Positions 17,604-26,839 of a stretch of DNA of 64,000 nt are shown one piece after another (positions within the stretch are counted from its first letter, which is position 1; the number at the start of each line of letters is the position of its first letter). The DNA is from Rummeliibacillus pycnus_A (GTDB taxonomy: Bacteria > Bacillota > Bacilli > Bacillales_A > Planococcaceae): assembly GCF_044359855.1 (NCBI RefSeq), contig NZ_CP132291.1:1798001-1862000 (forward strand). Reading direction: 5' to 3'. The translations under genes and the position numbers were made by a program. The notes under the pieces were generated by a model that searched no databases, was not told where the DNA came from, and saw only the letters and a program-made list of their open reading frames with translations.

Positions 17604-18485
17604 TTATCCCTTTCTCTTTGCAATATCGCGATGGGTAATCACTGTCGGAGCATGCTGATCAAGGTGGCTGCCAAAGTATTCTGCTAAAGTAACCGAACGA
17701 TGTTGTCCACCCGTGCATCCAAAGGCAATGATTAATTGCGTTTTCCCTTCTTTTTTATAAAGCGGTATCATAAATTCAAACAAATCCATTAATTTTTCTA
17801 TTAATGTGTTTGTTTCCTCATACTTTAATACATATGATGAAACTTCCTCATCTAACCCCGTTTTAGGTCGTAGTTCCTCTATATAATATGGGTTTGGTAA
17901 AAAACGGATGTCAAAAACCAAATCTGCATCGATTGGCATGCCATATTTGAATCCAAAAGACATAACATTCACTGTGAATTTTCGAGAATCTACACCTGAA
18001 AATTGCGCAATAATCCGTTGACGTAATTCTCTTGGTTTCATACTTGACGTATTATAAATATATTGAGCACGTTCTTTTACATCCGCTAAAAGCTCACGTT
18101 CATGATGAATTCCGGTTAGTGGTAAACCATTTTCGGATAATGGATGTGAGCGACGCGTTTCCTTGTATCGACTCACTAACGTTTCATCATCTGCATCCAG
18201 AAATAATATCTTGGTTGCAACAAGGTCTTCTCGTTCAATACGATCCAATGCCTCAATTAATGATGAGAAGAAATCACCACCACGCAGGTCCATTACAGCC
18301 GCAATACGAGAAATTTCTTTTTTAGATTCTTTCATTAAATTTAAAAAAGTCGGTAATAAAGCTGGTGGTAAATTATCGATACAATAATAACCCAAGTCTT
18401 CAAAACTTCGAATAGCTACTGATTTTCCTGCACCAGACATTCCCGTTATAATAATTAACTCGTTTACTGACTGTGGACTAGGCAT
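17604..18485 (-). CDS. rapZ: RapZ/YvcJ nucleotide-binding RNase adapter
   Basis: 293 residues from ATG 18485. A Walker A GMSGAGKS is at 15-22, LRGGDFF near 61, and the C-terminal RapZ domain has IAFGCTGGQHRSV near 258-270. E. coli RapZ binds GlcN6P and targets the GlmZ sRNA; B. subtilis YvcJ is a GTPase affecting competence. Three in-frame starts (GTG 18503, ATG 18494, ATG 18485) lie close together. The last has AAGGGG at the best spacing and gives near-family length. It overlaps the end of the NUDIX gene by 8 bp. Confidence 0.94.
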   Translation of the reverse strand: MPSPQSVNELIIITGMSGAGKSVAIRSFEDLGYYCIDNLPPALLPTFLNLMKESKKEISRIAAVMDLRGGDFFSSLIEALDRIEREDLVATKILFLDADDETLVSRYKETRRSHPLSENGLPLTGIHHERELLADVKERAQYIYNTSSMKPRELRQRIIAQFSGVDSRKFTVNVMSFGFKYGMPIDADLVFDIRFLPNPYYIEELRPKTGLDEEVSSYVLKYEETNTLIEKLMDLFEFMIPLYKKEGKTQLIIAFGCTGGQHRSVTLAEYFGSHLDQHAPTVITHRDIAKRKG

Positions 18486-18960
18486 TCCATCCATCCCCTT
18501 CACACGATATCTGTATTTTTTCTTCTAACAATTGGAATTCTTCTGTATATGTAAAAGTTCCATATTGTGTACCAGATTGTTCAACTGCAAATAATAAGTT
18601 CGTGCGATCTCCTTCTGCCATTGGTAAATGCTTGAGATCCTCTATAGGGTGCCATTCTAACACACCTTCACGTGTTTCTTTATATGGTATTCCTTCTAAA
18701 TTCTCTGCTACAAAAGTGAAAAGCATCCACTCATTCACTACTTCTTCTCCACGTCTAATGACCATTGTGTAAACGCCTTTTAGATGTGGTTTCATCGCAG
18801 TAGTGCCTGTCTCTTCTCGAAACTCACGACTTGCTGCTTCGAAAATAGACTCTCCACTTTCAATTTTCCCTCCAGGTGCAACATACCAACCGCGTCGTGG
18901 CTTCTTTAATAAAAGTACTTTGTCGTCTTTTTTTACTAATAAATTGGCGATTCTTTGCAC
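18478..18960 (-). CDS. yvcI: NUDIX hydrolase, 8-oxo-dGTP diphosphatase-like (YvcI)
   Basis: 160 residues. The Nudix box GGKIESGESIFEAASREFRE followed by ETG is at about 30-52, with the expected glutamates. It probably hydrolyses a nucleoside diphosphate linked to another group; B. subtilis YvcI is also an RNA pyrophosphohydrolase-like Nudix protein, but the substrate here is unproven. The start is set at GTG 18960, six bases after GAGGTG; the open frame extends upstream to 19014 without a better ribosome site. It is first in yvcI-rapZ-yvcK-whiA. Confidence 0.9.
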   Translation of the reverse strand: MQRIANLLVKKDDKVLLLKKPRRGWYVAPGGKIESGESIFEAASREFREETGTTAMKPHLKGVYTMVIRRGEEVVNEWMLFTFVAENLEGIPYKETREGVLEWHPIEDLKHLPMAEGDRTNLLFAVEQSGTQYGTFTYTEEFQLLEEKIQISCEGDGWNA

Positions 18961-18997
18961 ACACGACACCTCATTTCTAACAATTCTTATAATCTTT

Positions 18998-19003
18998 ATT
19001 ATA
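18998..19003 (-). promoter_or_regulatory. -10 box upstream of yvcI operon
   Basis: Perfect TATAAT preceded by TG on the minus strand, 38 bp before the GTG. A good -35 was not seen (TTGTAC at 19-bp spacing is the nearest). Confidence 0.45.
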
Positions 19004-19109
19004 CATTTTTCCACTGTCCGAGTACAAAGGAATAATCTAAATACACAATTTCAGGTGATTTTATTCAAACAGTCACTGGAATGTTAGCATTACTTAACTA
19101 ATATGTTTA

Positions 19110-19151
19110 TCACCACTTAGACTGGCATTGACACTACTCGGCCGGCCGACA
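19110..19151. repeat. Two 21-bp minisatellite units
   Basis: Units at 19110-19130 and 19131-19151 share the CACTAC/CACCAC start and the ACTGGCATTG end with the array at 56587-56679. Confidence 0.55.
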
Positions 19152-19253
19152 CATTATCTAATACCTGTGGCTACCCTGCTTACCACATATAAAGCTTCAA
19201 AGTATCGCACGATAAGGTTACAATAACTATTTCCTTACTGCTCAGCTCAAGTA

Positions 19254-19301
19254 AAAAAAAGAGGCTGTTTCTGTCAGTCGAGGGAACCGATAGAAACAGC
19301 C
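19254..19301 (-). terminator. Terminator after trxB
   Basis: GGCTGTTTCT (19263-19272) pairs with AGAAACAGCC (19292-19301). The minus-strand transcript ends in a U8 run (19254-19261). Confidence 0.85.
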
Positions 19302-19399
19302 ACAACAATATTCTTATAAAAAGGGGTTATTACCTTATTTACTATACACAATCATTATTTCAGCTATATGACAAGTGTATTAAGAACACATTAAAAAGA

Positions 19400-20347
19400 T
19401 TATTTGATTGCAAATTTCTCTTTTAGTTCTTCAACGTAATGTTGAACAACTTGAGCAGCAATACTTCCATCACCAGTTGCCGTAACGATTTGTCGTAATG
19501 TTTTGTCACGTACATCACCAGCAGCATAAATACCTGGTATGGATGTTTCCATTTCTGCATTCGTTTTGATGTAGCCGGCTTCGTTTAGAATTCCTAAGTT
19601 TTCGAATGGTTTTGTAAGTGGCAACATTCCGATATAAATGAATACACCGTCAGCCTGTACTTCTTGTTCAGTACCATCAATAGTAGAAACAAGTGTTACG
19701 CTACCTACTTTACCGTCTTTTTCATTTACTTCTTTAACAGTATTATTCCAGATAAAATCTATTTTCTCATTTGCAAATGCACGATCTTGAATAATCTTTT
19801 GTGCACGTAATTTATCGCGACGATGTACGATTGTTACTTTGTCAGCAAAACGAGTTAAGTACATGCCTTCCTCTACTGCAGAGTCCCCGCCGCCTACAAC
19901 GATCAGGTTTTTATTCTTAAAGAATGCACCATCACATACTGCACAATAGCTGACTCCACGGCCACCAAGTTCTTTTTCACCAGGTACACCCATTTTTTTG
20001 TATTCTGCACCTGTTGTAATAATGATTGTACGTGTTTTATATTCTTTTGAACCTGCTTTGATGGTTTTGTACTCTTCTCCATCGATGATTTCAGTGACAT
20101 CACCATAAGCATATTCTGCTCCGAATCTTTTGGCATGTTCAAACATTTTAGTAGATAATTCAGGTCCTAAAATAGATTCAAAACCTGGGTAGTTTTCAAC
20201 TTCTTCTGTGTTGGCCATTTGTCCACCTGGGATTCCTCGTTCTAACATTAAAGTAGAAAGGTTGCCACGTGAAGTATAAACTGCTGCAGTCATACCTGCA
20301 GGACCAGCACCTATTATCACAACATCATAAATTTTTTCTTCGGACAT
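19400..20347 (-). CDS. trxB: Thioredoxin-disulfide reductase
   Basis: 315 residues, low-molecular-weight type. The FAD-binding GAGPAGMT is at 13-20, the redox-active CAVC at Cys135-Cys138, the NADPH-binding GGGDSAVEE at about 153-161, and the C-terminal AGDVRDKTLRQ is the FAD motif. It keeps thioredoxin reduced at the cost of NADPH in the cytoplasm. ATG 20347 follows AGGAGG. It is monocistronic here: a terminator follows and its own promoter precedes. In B. subtilis trxB is Spx-activated. Confidence 0.97.
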   Translation of the reverse strand: MSEEKIYDVVIIGAGPAGMTAAVYTSRGNLSTLMLERGIPGGQMANTEEVENYPGFESILGPELSTKMFEHAKRFGAEYAYGDVTEIIDGEEYKTIKAGSKEYKTRTIIITTGAEYKKMGVPGEKELGGRGVSYCAVCDGAFFKNKNLIVVGGGDSAVEEGMYLTRFADKVTIVHRRDKLRAQKIIQDRAFANEKIDFIWNNTVKEVNEKDGKVGSVTLVSTIDGTEQEVQADGVFIYIGMLPLTKPFENLGILNEAGYIKTNAEMETSIPGIYAAGDVRDKTLRQIVTATGDGSIAAQVVQHYVEELKEKFAIK

Positions 20348-20386
20348 GTCTGTTCCTCCTAAGTTGTTCCTATTTCATTAGTTTTA

Positions 20387-20416
20387 ATCTTAGAGTATAG
20401 CCATTGTTTATGACAA
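20387..20416 (-). promoter_or_regulatory. Candidate trxB promoter
   Basis: TTGTCA (20411-20416), 18 bp, TAAGAT (20387-20392) on the minus strand. A second -10-like TATACT lies in the spacer. Confidence 0.45.
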
Positions 20417-20431
20417 GATATCTGCCTTAGA

Positions 20432-20585
20432 TAAAGTGAAACTTCCATCAGTGAGGGTTTTTTTCATCCCTCACTGATGGTTAGTTGAACCAATCGGGCT
20501 TTTACGGGCAGTTATCCCCCACCTATCTTCTTTGCTTCTCTCTCAATCTTGAGGTGGGGGTATTACTGCCCGTTAATGCGGGATA
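20432..20585. repeat. Structured palindromic intergenic element, copy A
   Basis: Starts TAAAGTGAAACTTCC and ends TGCGGGATAAA. It holds two hairpins: CCATCAGTGAGGG with its exact complement (20445-20482), and a large one whose arms ACGGGCAG...CCCCCACCT and AGGTGGGGG...CTGCCCGT enclose a pyrimidine-rich loop (about 20503-20573). An inverted, longer copy is at 30140-30352. It may also end yvcD transcription. No coding capacity. Confidence 0.85.
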
Positions 20586-20591
20586 AAGGAA

Positions 20592-22118
20592 TTACTTATC
20601 GAAAAGAGGTAAATACTGTATTAATTCGTTCACATATTTTGTTAATGTAGCTGGAGAAATACCATAATATGTTGCGATAGACTTTTTGGTAACATTTTTC
20701 ATGCGAGATGATTTATACATATATTCAGTAGCGGCCGCTAGCGCATTAGGATTCTTAAATGCATAGCCATCCTCTAAAGCACGTTCACATAATACAAACC
20801 ACATTTGGAATAAAAATGAGTCATTTAATTTTAACGGTTTTACGTCATTGTATAAGATTTCTAAAACTTCTATAGAGCGCAAAAACGGCTTTAATGTGCT
20901 ATCATCTTCAAGAAAATTATGGTCTAGTGTATAGGCTAAAAACAGCTTTTCAATCGCTGAATAATTATCGATCCGAATCCAACTTGGATGTGCGAGAATT
21001 TCTTGTTGATGTGGTGATTTTCCGACTAAAAATATCCCCAATAAACGTTCACTTCTATATTCACTCTCTAATTTCCCTACGATAAAATCACGATCTACCT
21101 CAATCGAATCAGAATCAAACACTTCGTCTTCGTCTTGCATAGACCAAGGTTCATACCCTACTTTTTCGGGGTCAATTTCTATTAATTTAGCCCAAGTTAA
21201 TCTTGCTTCTTTTTCATATCCAGAAAAATAAGCTGCATGAGAAAGCCAAAAATAATAGCCCGGATCTCCTTCAAAGCCCTGTCGCTTCATACTTTGCAAC
21301 CATTTGTAAGCATCCTCATAACAACCAATCAGGGCAAGAGTTGCACCAAGCTTATATCGTTGTTCAAAAGAAAAAGGACTAAGTTTCACAAGTAATTCTG
21401 TTAATACTTGTAATTCCTCTTCATCTTTTTCGTAATAAGCCATTACCGTTAAATTACATAGAGCATGTAAATTCCCATAATCCCCTTGTAATACTTCATG
21501 TAATAATGCTCTCGCTTGCTCAGAATCACCTTTATAAAAAAACGCAAGCGATAAATTATTATACGCTGCCCAGAAGTCGGGTTGATCTGTTATAATGTTT
21601 TCTAAAATCTCAATCGCTTCATCAAGCTTCCCTTGCTCCATTAATTTTCTTGCCTTTTCTTGTAAGTACATAGCTTCACGATTCAATGAATTTCCAGTGA
21701 CTGTACTTTCCTCCATTGATGTGGCAAAATCGATTATTTCTATTGCCTCATCTGCATACTCTCCCATTTCATCGAGGCGTAAATATTCTTCAGCAAAATA
21801 CTTTGCATCCTCAGTCAAACCTACTTGTGCAGATGCTTCCGCTAAAAACAATAATATTTCAGGTTCATTCGGATCAAGCTCATTTGCTTTTCTTAATAAT
21901 TCTAGTGCGTGATCAATACGACCAGCTTCCATCTCGACGATAGCATATTGTAGTAATATTAAGGAATCCTCTGGGCTAAGTTCAACTGCTCTGCGCAAAT
22001 ATTTTAGAGCTTTTTCTTCTTGATCACGATTTAATGCTTGTACTGCTTTTTTATAATAAAATTCACCATTTGGAATAAAGGACACAACATTTTTTCGAGT
22101 ATTTTTTTCACTTTTCAT
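20592..22118 (-). CDS. yvcD: TPR repeat protein YvcD
   Basis: 508 residues, soluble. Tandem tetratricopeptide repeats occupy about residues 18-320 (for example YYKKAVQALNRDQEEKALKYL near 20 and AIEILENIITDQPDFWAAYNNL near 165). The C-terminal third (about 350-508) is a different helical region ending in KSIATYYGISPATLTKYVNE, which resembles a helix-turn-helix and may bind DNA. The function is not known; TPRs suggest protein binding. It lies between hisIE and trxB as in B. subtilis. Its ribosome site is GGAGG before ATG 22118. Confidence 0.88.
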   Translation of the reverse strand: MKSEKNTRKNVVSFIPNGEFYYKKAVQALNRDQEEKALKYLRRAVELSPEDSLILLQYAIVEMEAGRIDHALELLRKANELDPNEPEILLFLAEASAQVGLTEDAKYFAEEYLRLDEMGEYADEAIEIIDFATSMEESTVTGNSLNREAMYLQEKARKLMEQGKLDEAIEILENIITDQPDFWAAYNNLSLAFFYKGDSEQARALLHEVLQGDYGNLHALCNLTVMAYYEKDEEELQVLTELLVKLSPFSFEQRYKLGATLALIGCYEDAYKWLQSMKRQGFEGDPGYYFWLSHAAYFSGYEKEARLTWAKLIEIDPEKVGYEPWSMQDEDEVFDSDSIEVDRDFIVGKLESEYRSERLLGIFLVGKSPHQQEILAHPSWIRIDNYSAIEKLFLAYTLDHNFLEDDSTLKPFLRSIEVLEILYNDVKPLKLNDSFLFQMWFVLCERALEDGYAFKNPNALAAATEYMYKSSRMKNVTKKSIATYYGISPATLTKYVNELIQYLPLFDK

Positions 22119-22135
22119 ATCCTAAAATTTTCCTC

Positions 22136-22171
22136 CGAAAAACAATAAGGAACGTTATTATACGCTCCTTA
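22136..22171 (-). terminator. Hairpin after hisIE
   Basis: TAAGGAACG (22146-22154) pairs with CGCTCCTTA (22163-22171) with one mismatch. The transcript continues UUGUUUUUC. Confidence 0.55.
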
Positions 22172-22199
22172 GACATAGTATCCTATATTATAACATAGT

Positions 22200-22820
22200 T
22201 TAGTGTTTTTCATGGCGTTTTTGAAGAACTCCTAAAACTTCGTATATATCTAATTTTTGCTCTTGTAGTAGCACTAATAAATGATAAATTAAATCCGCTG
22301 CTTCCCATTTTAATTCTTCAGGGTCGCGATTTTTTGAAGCAATTACGACCTCTGTAGCTTCTTCTCCAACTTTTTTACAAATTTTATCAACGCCTTCATT
22401 AAATAAATATGTAGTATATGCGCCTTCAGGCATTTCTTTTTCGCGGCCTCTAATGACATTTTTCAATGTTTCTAAAATATCTAATGAGCCGATTGAAGGA
22501 TCTTTTTCCTTAATAACTTCAGTGAAACAAGATACTGTTCCGTTATGGCAAGCTGGTCCTTTTGGTAAAACTTCCACAATTAAAGCATCTAGATCACAAT
22601 CTGCACGCATTGCAACTACTTTTTGAGTGTTACCACTTGTTTCACCTTTATGCCAAAGTTCTTGTCTTGAACGACTGAAGAACCAAGTTTCACCTGTTTC
22701 GATTGTTTTTTCTAGTGATTCCTTATTCATATATGCTACTGTTAATACTTCTTTTGTTTGTACATCTTGAACAACAACTGTGATTAAACCTTTATCATCA
22801 AATTTAAGATTTTCAATCAT
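22200..22820 (-). CDS. hisI: Bifunctional phosphoribosyl-AMP cyclohydrolase / phosphoribosyl-ATP pyrophosphatase
   Basis: 206 residues, a HisI-HisE fusion performing steps 2 and 3 of histidine synthesis. The N-terminal cyclohydrolase (about 1-115) has WFFSRSRQELWHKGETSGN and the metal-site residues in RADCDLDAL and GPACHNGTVSCF. The C-terminal pyrophosphatase (about 117-206) has EGVDKICKKVGEEATEV and WEAADLIYHLLVLL. It is the last gene of the operon and overlaps hisF by 4 bp. The fusion matches B. subtilis. Confidence 0.97.
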   Translation of the reverse strand: MIENLKFDDKGLITVVVQDVQTKEVLTVAYMNKESLEKTIETGETWFFSRSRQELWHKGETSGNTQKVVAMRADCDLDALIVEVLPKGPACHNGTVSCFTEVIKEKDPSIGSLDILETLKNVIRGREKEMPEGAYTTYLFNEGVDKICKKVGEEATEVVIASKNRDPEELKWEAADLIYHLLVLLQEQKLDIYEVLGVLQKRHEKH

Positions 22821-23575
22821 CTTACTGCCACTCCTTTTTGTTTTAAGCTGCTTTTCACTTCTGCAACACTTGTCTCTTTATAATGAAAAATCGAAGCGGC
22901 TAATGCTGCATCAGCATCAACGTCATGTAGTACTTCATAGAAATCATTCGCTTTCCCCGCGCCACCACTTGCGATAATTGGTACATTTACAGCATCACGA
23001 ATTGCTTTTGTTAATGGTAAATCGAATCCTTTCTTTTCTCCGTCCTGATCCATACTTGTTACAAGTAACTCACCTGCGCCAAGTGCTACAGCTTCCTTAG
23101 CCCAAGCTACTGCTTCTTTATCAGTCTTATTTCGTCCACCATGCGTATAGACCATCCAAGTATCATCTTCTTCGCTCCATTTAGCATCAATGGCAACAAC
23201 AATACATTGTGCACCGAAATAATCAGCGCCTTCTTTTATCAGTTCAGGGTGATTAATCGCTGAGGAATTAATCGATACTTTGTCTGCACCAGCACGTAGC
23301 AAACGTTTCATATCTTCTAGCGTTCTGATACCTCCACCTACTGTAAATGGAATCGCAAGAGCTGACGCTGTTTTACGGACTACGTCGACCATCGTTTCAC
23401 GGCCCTCATGTGAAGCAGAAATATCTAGGAATACTAGTTCATCAGCACCTTGTTCGTTATAAAATTTTGCTAATTCAACTGGATCTCCAGCATCACGAAG
23501 CGAAACAAATTTAACACCTTTAACAACGCGGCCCTCTTTGACATCTAGACACGGTATAATTCGTTTCGTAAGCAT
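22817..23575 (-). CDS. hisF: Imidazole glycerol phosphate synthase cyclase subunit
   Basis: 252-residue TIM barrel. Catalytic Asp11 (PCLDVKEGRVV) and Asp130 (VAIDAKW) are both present, with phosphate-binding loops FTVGGGIR near 77 and IIASGGAG near 200. It uses ammonia from HisH to make imidazole glycerol phosphate and AICAR. It begins next to the hisA stop and overlaps hisI by 4 bp. Confidence 0.98.
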   Translation of the reverse strand: MLTKRIIPCLDVKEGRVVKGVKFVSLRDAGDPVELAKFYNEQGADELVFLDISASHEGRETMVDVVRKTASALAIPFTVGGGIRTLEDMKRLLRAGADKVSINSSAINHPELIKEGADYFGAQCIVVAIDAKWSEEDDTWMVYTHGGRNKTDKEAVAWAKEAVALGAGELLVTSMDQDGEKKGFDLPLTKAIRDAVNVPIIASGGAGKANDFYEVLHDVDADAALAASIFHYKETSVAEVKSSLKQKGVAVR

Positions 23576-24312
23576 TATTCAGCCTCCTTCAACGCCTCTT
23601 GTAGAGTAAAGCGTCCTGCATATAAAGCTTTACCTATAATAACGCCACTAACTGTCGAATTTTGTGCTGCAGTCTTAACCTTCGCAATATCTTCTAATGC
23701 ACTAATACCACCAGACACAATGATTTCAGCGCCTGTTTTTTGTGCTAATTGAATATTTGCTTCAATGTTAGGACCCGCTAGTGTACCATCTGTTGCAATA
23801 TCAGTGAAAATAAAATACTTTGCGCCTGCTTTAGCAAAATTTTGACCGACTTCAATAGCTGATTGATCCGAGGTTTCAATCCAACCATGAGTTGCGACCA
23901 TACCATCTTTTGCATCTAAACCAATCACAATTCGTTCTTGCCCAAATTCTTTGACAAAGCCTTTTACTAGTTTCGGCTCACGGATAGCTAAGCTTCCGAT
24001 AATCACACGATCCACACCATTTTCCAGGTAATAACGAACATCTTCTTCGGAACGTATACCGCCACCAATTTGAACCTTTAGCGGTAACTCTTTTGCCACA
24101 CGAATAACTTCTGCAGCGTGTGCACGTTTTCCATTTTTCGCACCATCTAGATCCACCATATGTACAAAACTTGCACCTGCTTCTGCAAAACTCTTTGCCA
24201 TTTCGAATGGAGAGTCTGCATAAACAGTTTCTCGTTCATAATCTCCTTTAAATAGTCGTACACATTTTCCACCTCTCATATCGATGGCTGGAAATATTTG
24301 AATTGAACTCAT
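23575..24312 (-). CDS. hisA: ProFAR isomerase
   Basis: 245 residues, TIM barrel. IFPAIDMRGGKCVRL holds catalytic Asp11; VQIGGGIR and FTDIATDGTL hold the phosphate site and second Asp. It converts ProFAR to PRFAR. The ATG at 24312 overlaps the hisH stop (ATGA). A longer open frame reaching 24372 lies within hisH and lacks the family N-terminus, so I reject it. Confidence 0.97.
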   Translation of the reverse strand: MSSIQIFPAIDMRGGKCVRLFKGDYERETVYADSPFEMAKSFAEAGASFVHMVDLDGAKNGKRAHAAEVIRVAKELPLKVQIGGGIRSEEDVRYYLENGVDRVIIGSLAIREPKLVKGFVKEFGQERIVIGLDAKDGMVATHGWIETSDQSAIEVGQNFAKAGAKYFIFTDIATDGTLAGPNIEANIQLAQKTGAEIIVSGGISALEDIAKVKTAAQNSTVSGVIIGKALYAGRFTLQEALKEAE

Positions 24313-24956
24313 GATACGGCAACCCCTTTCGCTACTGAACGAAGCCATTGTTGTAATAAATAAACGCCACATTCACCTGATTTTTCAGGATGGAATTGCA
24401 TACCTGTCACGAATCCTTTTTGCACGATACCAGGAACTTTACTATCTCCATACTCCGAAAAAGCAACTAGATTTTCCTCGTCCATATCTGTTGCGAAATA
24501 TGAATGCACGAAATAGACATAGCGTTCCTTTGGTAATTGCTCTAACCAAGTTGGGGCTTTAGCAAATTGCAAATCATTCCATCCCATATGAGGTACTCGA
24601 TATGATTTTCCTGAAGCATCTTTACCTGAAAACTGTTTAATGCACCCATTAAAAATACCTAGCCCTTGCCAAAATCCATTTTCTTCACTTTTCTCAAATA
24701 AAAGCTGCATTCCTAAACAAATACCAAGGAGTGGTTTTTTCGTTGCGATTACTTCTTTAAATAGTGACACAAGACCCGTATCTTGCAATTTCTTCATAGC
24801 ATCCTGAAATGCACCAACACCAGGAAGTATAAGTGCATCACATTGCAATAAGCTTTTTTGATCTGCAGAAATAACAACTTCACATCCTAAACGCTTAATC
24901 GCTTGTTCAACGCTAAAAAGATTCCCCATTCCATAATCGATCACACCGATTTTCAT
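24309..24956 (-). CDS. hisH: Imidazole glycerol phosphate synthase glutaminase subunit
   Basis: 215 residues, class I glutamine amidotransferase. The nucleophile is Cys80 (LLGICLGMQLLF) and the His-Glu pair is in GMQFHPEKSG near the C-terminus. It releases ammonia from glutamine for HisF. It overlaps hisB by 4 bp upstream and hisA by 4 bp downstream. Confidence 0.98.
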   Translation of the reverse strand: MKIGVIDYGMGNLFSVEQAIKRLGCEVVISADQKSLLQCDALILPGVGAFQDAMKKLQDTGLVSLFKEVIATKKPLLGICLGMQLLFEKSEENGFWQGLGIFNGCIKQFSGKDASGKSYRVPHMGWNDLQFAKAPTWLEQLPKERYVYFVHSYFATDMDEENLVAFSEYGDSKVPGIVQKGFVTGMQFHPEKSGECGVYLLQQWLRSVAKGVAVS

Positions 24957-25543
24957 GTTAACACCCCCTTCGTTGATGGTACCCCTTTAACACGTGGATC
25001 AATTTGAACAGCATTATCAAGGGCTCTCGCTAATGCTTTGAAAACAGCTTCAATAATATGGTGCGAATTATGCCCATAAGGAACGATAACATGTACATTC
25101 ATACGAGCTTCTAATGCAAATTTCCATAGGAATTCATGTACAAGTTCAGTATCAAATGTGCCAACTTTCTGAGCTGGAATTTCTGCACGGAATTCTAAAT
25201 GTGGACGATTTGAACAATCAATTACCACTTGTGCAAGTGCATCATCCATTGGTACAAATGCATTACCGTAACGTTTTATTCCTTTTTTATCACCTAGTGC
25301 TTGTTTAATTGCTTGGCCAAGCACAATACCTAAGTCTTCCGTAGTATGGTGATCATCAATTTCTGTATCGCCATGCGCTTCGATTTTGCCATTAAAAAGG
25401 CCATGCTTCATGAAAAGGTCAAGCATATGGTCCATAAAAGGTACACCTGTTTCGACTGTGGCTTTTCCTTCACCGTCTAAATCGATTTCAACAGCTATCT
25501 GAGTTTCGTTTGTCTTACGTTCTATTTTTGCGTAGCGCGCCAT
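24953..25543 (-). CDS. hisB: Imidazoleglycerol-phosphate dehydratase
   Basis: 196 residues, the monofunctional Gram-positive form. Manganese-binding motifs are DDHHTTEDLG near 60-70 and HNSHHIIEAVFKAL near 160-173. It dehydrates IGP to imidazole acetol phosphate. It begins one base after the hisD stop. No phosphatase domain is fused, so histidinol phosphatase must be encoded elsewhere. Confidence 0.98.
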   Translation of the reverse strand: MARYAKIERKTNETQIAVEIDLDGEGKATVETGVPFMDHMLDLFMKHGLFNGKIEAHGDTEIDDHHTTEDLGIVLGQAIKQALGDKKGIKRYGNAFVPMDDALAQVVIDCSNRPHLEFRAEIPAQKVGTFDTELVHEFLWKFALEARMNVHVIVPYGHNSHHIIEAVFKALARALDNAVQIDPRVKGVPSTKGVLT

Positions 25544-25544
25544 C

Positions 25545-26825
25545 CTATTCCTCTCCTTTTCCCCATCCGCGAGATTCTACTGCTCTTGCATGTCCTTCTA
25601 ATCCTTCCAAACGAGCTAGTCTTGCAATTTTCGGCGAATTTTCGGCCCATGTTTTTTCTGTATAATACACAACGCTTGTTTTTTTGATAAAATCATCCAC
25701 ATTTAACCCACTTGCAAAACGTGCAGTACTATTTGTTGGTAATACGTGGTTAGTACCCGCAAAATAATCACCGACTGGCTCTGAGCTATATCTTCCTAAG
25801 AAAATGGCACCTGCATTTTGAATTTGTTCACTCACTTTTTGTGCATCCACAGTGACAATTTCTAAATGTTCAGGTGCTAATTGATTGATCGCTTGTATTG
25901 CTTGTTGCATTGATTCTGCAATATAGATTCGTCCAAAGTTTTCAACAGATTGTTTTGCAATAGCCATACGTGGTAATGATTGTAACTGTTCTTCCACTTG
26001 GGCTTGTACGTTCTCAGCAAGATGTTCACATGTTGTCACAAGAATTGGACATGCCATTGCGTCATGCTCTGCTTGTGAAAGTAGATCTGCAGCGATTTCA
26101 TCTGCATAAGCTGATTCATCCGCAATAATGGCAATTTCACTTGGTCCTGCGATCATATCGATTGCAACTTCGCCGAATACTTCTCTTTTTGCTAATGCTA
26201 CGAAAATATTCCCTGGTCCAGTAATTTTATCTACTGCTTGAATCGTTTCGGTACCATATGCAAGTGCTCCTATCGCTTGAGCTCCACCCATTTTATAGAT
26301 TTCTTCAATTCCTAAAATAGAAGCTGCTGTCAAGACCGCAGCTGGAAGCTTACCATCCTGATTACAAGGTGTCGCTAAAACGATTCGTTCAACCCCTGCA
26401 ACTTGGGCTGGAATAACATTCATTAAAACAGAGGAAGGGTAAGCTGCTGAACCACCAGGAACATATAGGCCTACAGAAGCGATTGGTAAAATACGTTGAC
26501 CTAGCCATGATCCATTTGCGAGATTTAATTGATAACCATTACGTTTTTGTTGTTCATGATATAAACGAATATTTGAAGCTGCTTCTGTTAAATCTTGTAC
26601 TAACTGAGAATCTAATGATGCGACAGCTTCTTTAATTTCTTGCTCGGTTACACGTAAGGAATCAAGTGCGATACCATCCCATTTTTTACTATACGCTTTA
26701 ACTGCTGCATCTCCCTTTTCCCTTACATCGGCTAACACTTGACGAACTGTTTCTAACTGTTCTTCGTTACCACCTTCTAATGGTCTTTTTAATGAAATAG
26801 TATCTGTTAATGCTTCAATTTTCAT
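25545..26825 (-). CDS. hisD: Histidinol dehydrogenase
   Basis: 426 residues, as in B. subtilis. Zinc and catalytic residues are visible in LLSQAEHDAMA and NQLAPEHLEIVT; the NAD-binding part has GGAQAIGALAYG and GPGNIFVALAKR. It makes the last two oxidations to histidine. The start is ATG 26825 (MKIEALTDT) after AGAAGG. The frame extends to 26852, but that part overlaps hisG and is not conserved. Confidence 0.97.
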   Translation of the reverse strand: MKIEALTDTISLKRPLEGGNEEQLETVRQVLADVREKGDAAVKAYSKKWDGIALDSLRVTEQEIKEAVASLDSQLVQDLTEAASNIRLYHEQQKRNGYQLNLANGSWLGQRILPIASVGLYVPGGSAAYPSSVLMNVIPAQVAGVERIVLATPCNQDGKLPAAVLTAASILGIEEIYKMGGAQAIGALAYGTETIQAVDKITGPGNIFVALAKREVFGEVAIDMIAGPSEIAIIADESAYADEIAADLLSQAEHDAMACPILVTTCEHLAENVQAQVEEQLQSLPRMAIAKQSVENFGRIYIAESMQQAIQAINQLAPEHLEIVTVDAQKVSEQIQNAGAIFLGRYSSEPVGDYFAGTNHVLPTNSTARFASGLNVDDFIKKTSVVYYTEKTWAENSPKIARLARLEGLEGHARAVESRGWGKGEE

Positions 26826-26839
26826 AGCAAATCCTTCTC

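Larger units (their letters stand above)
18961..19399. other. Intergenic region between yvcI and trxB
   Basis: 439 bp without a gene. It contains the yvcI -10 box, two 21-bp minisatellite units (19110-19151), a GGCCGGCC octamer, and the trxB terminator. Confidence 0.6.

Noticed and set aside
17600..17623. TTG start for yvcK inside rapZ
   Set aside because: ATG 17599 has a better ribosome site and family N-terminus.
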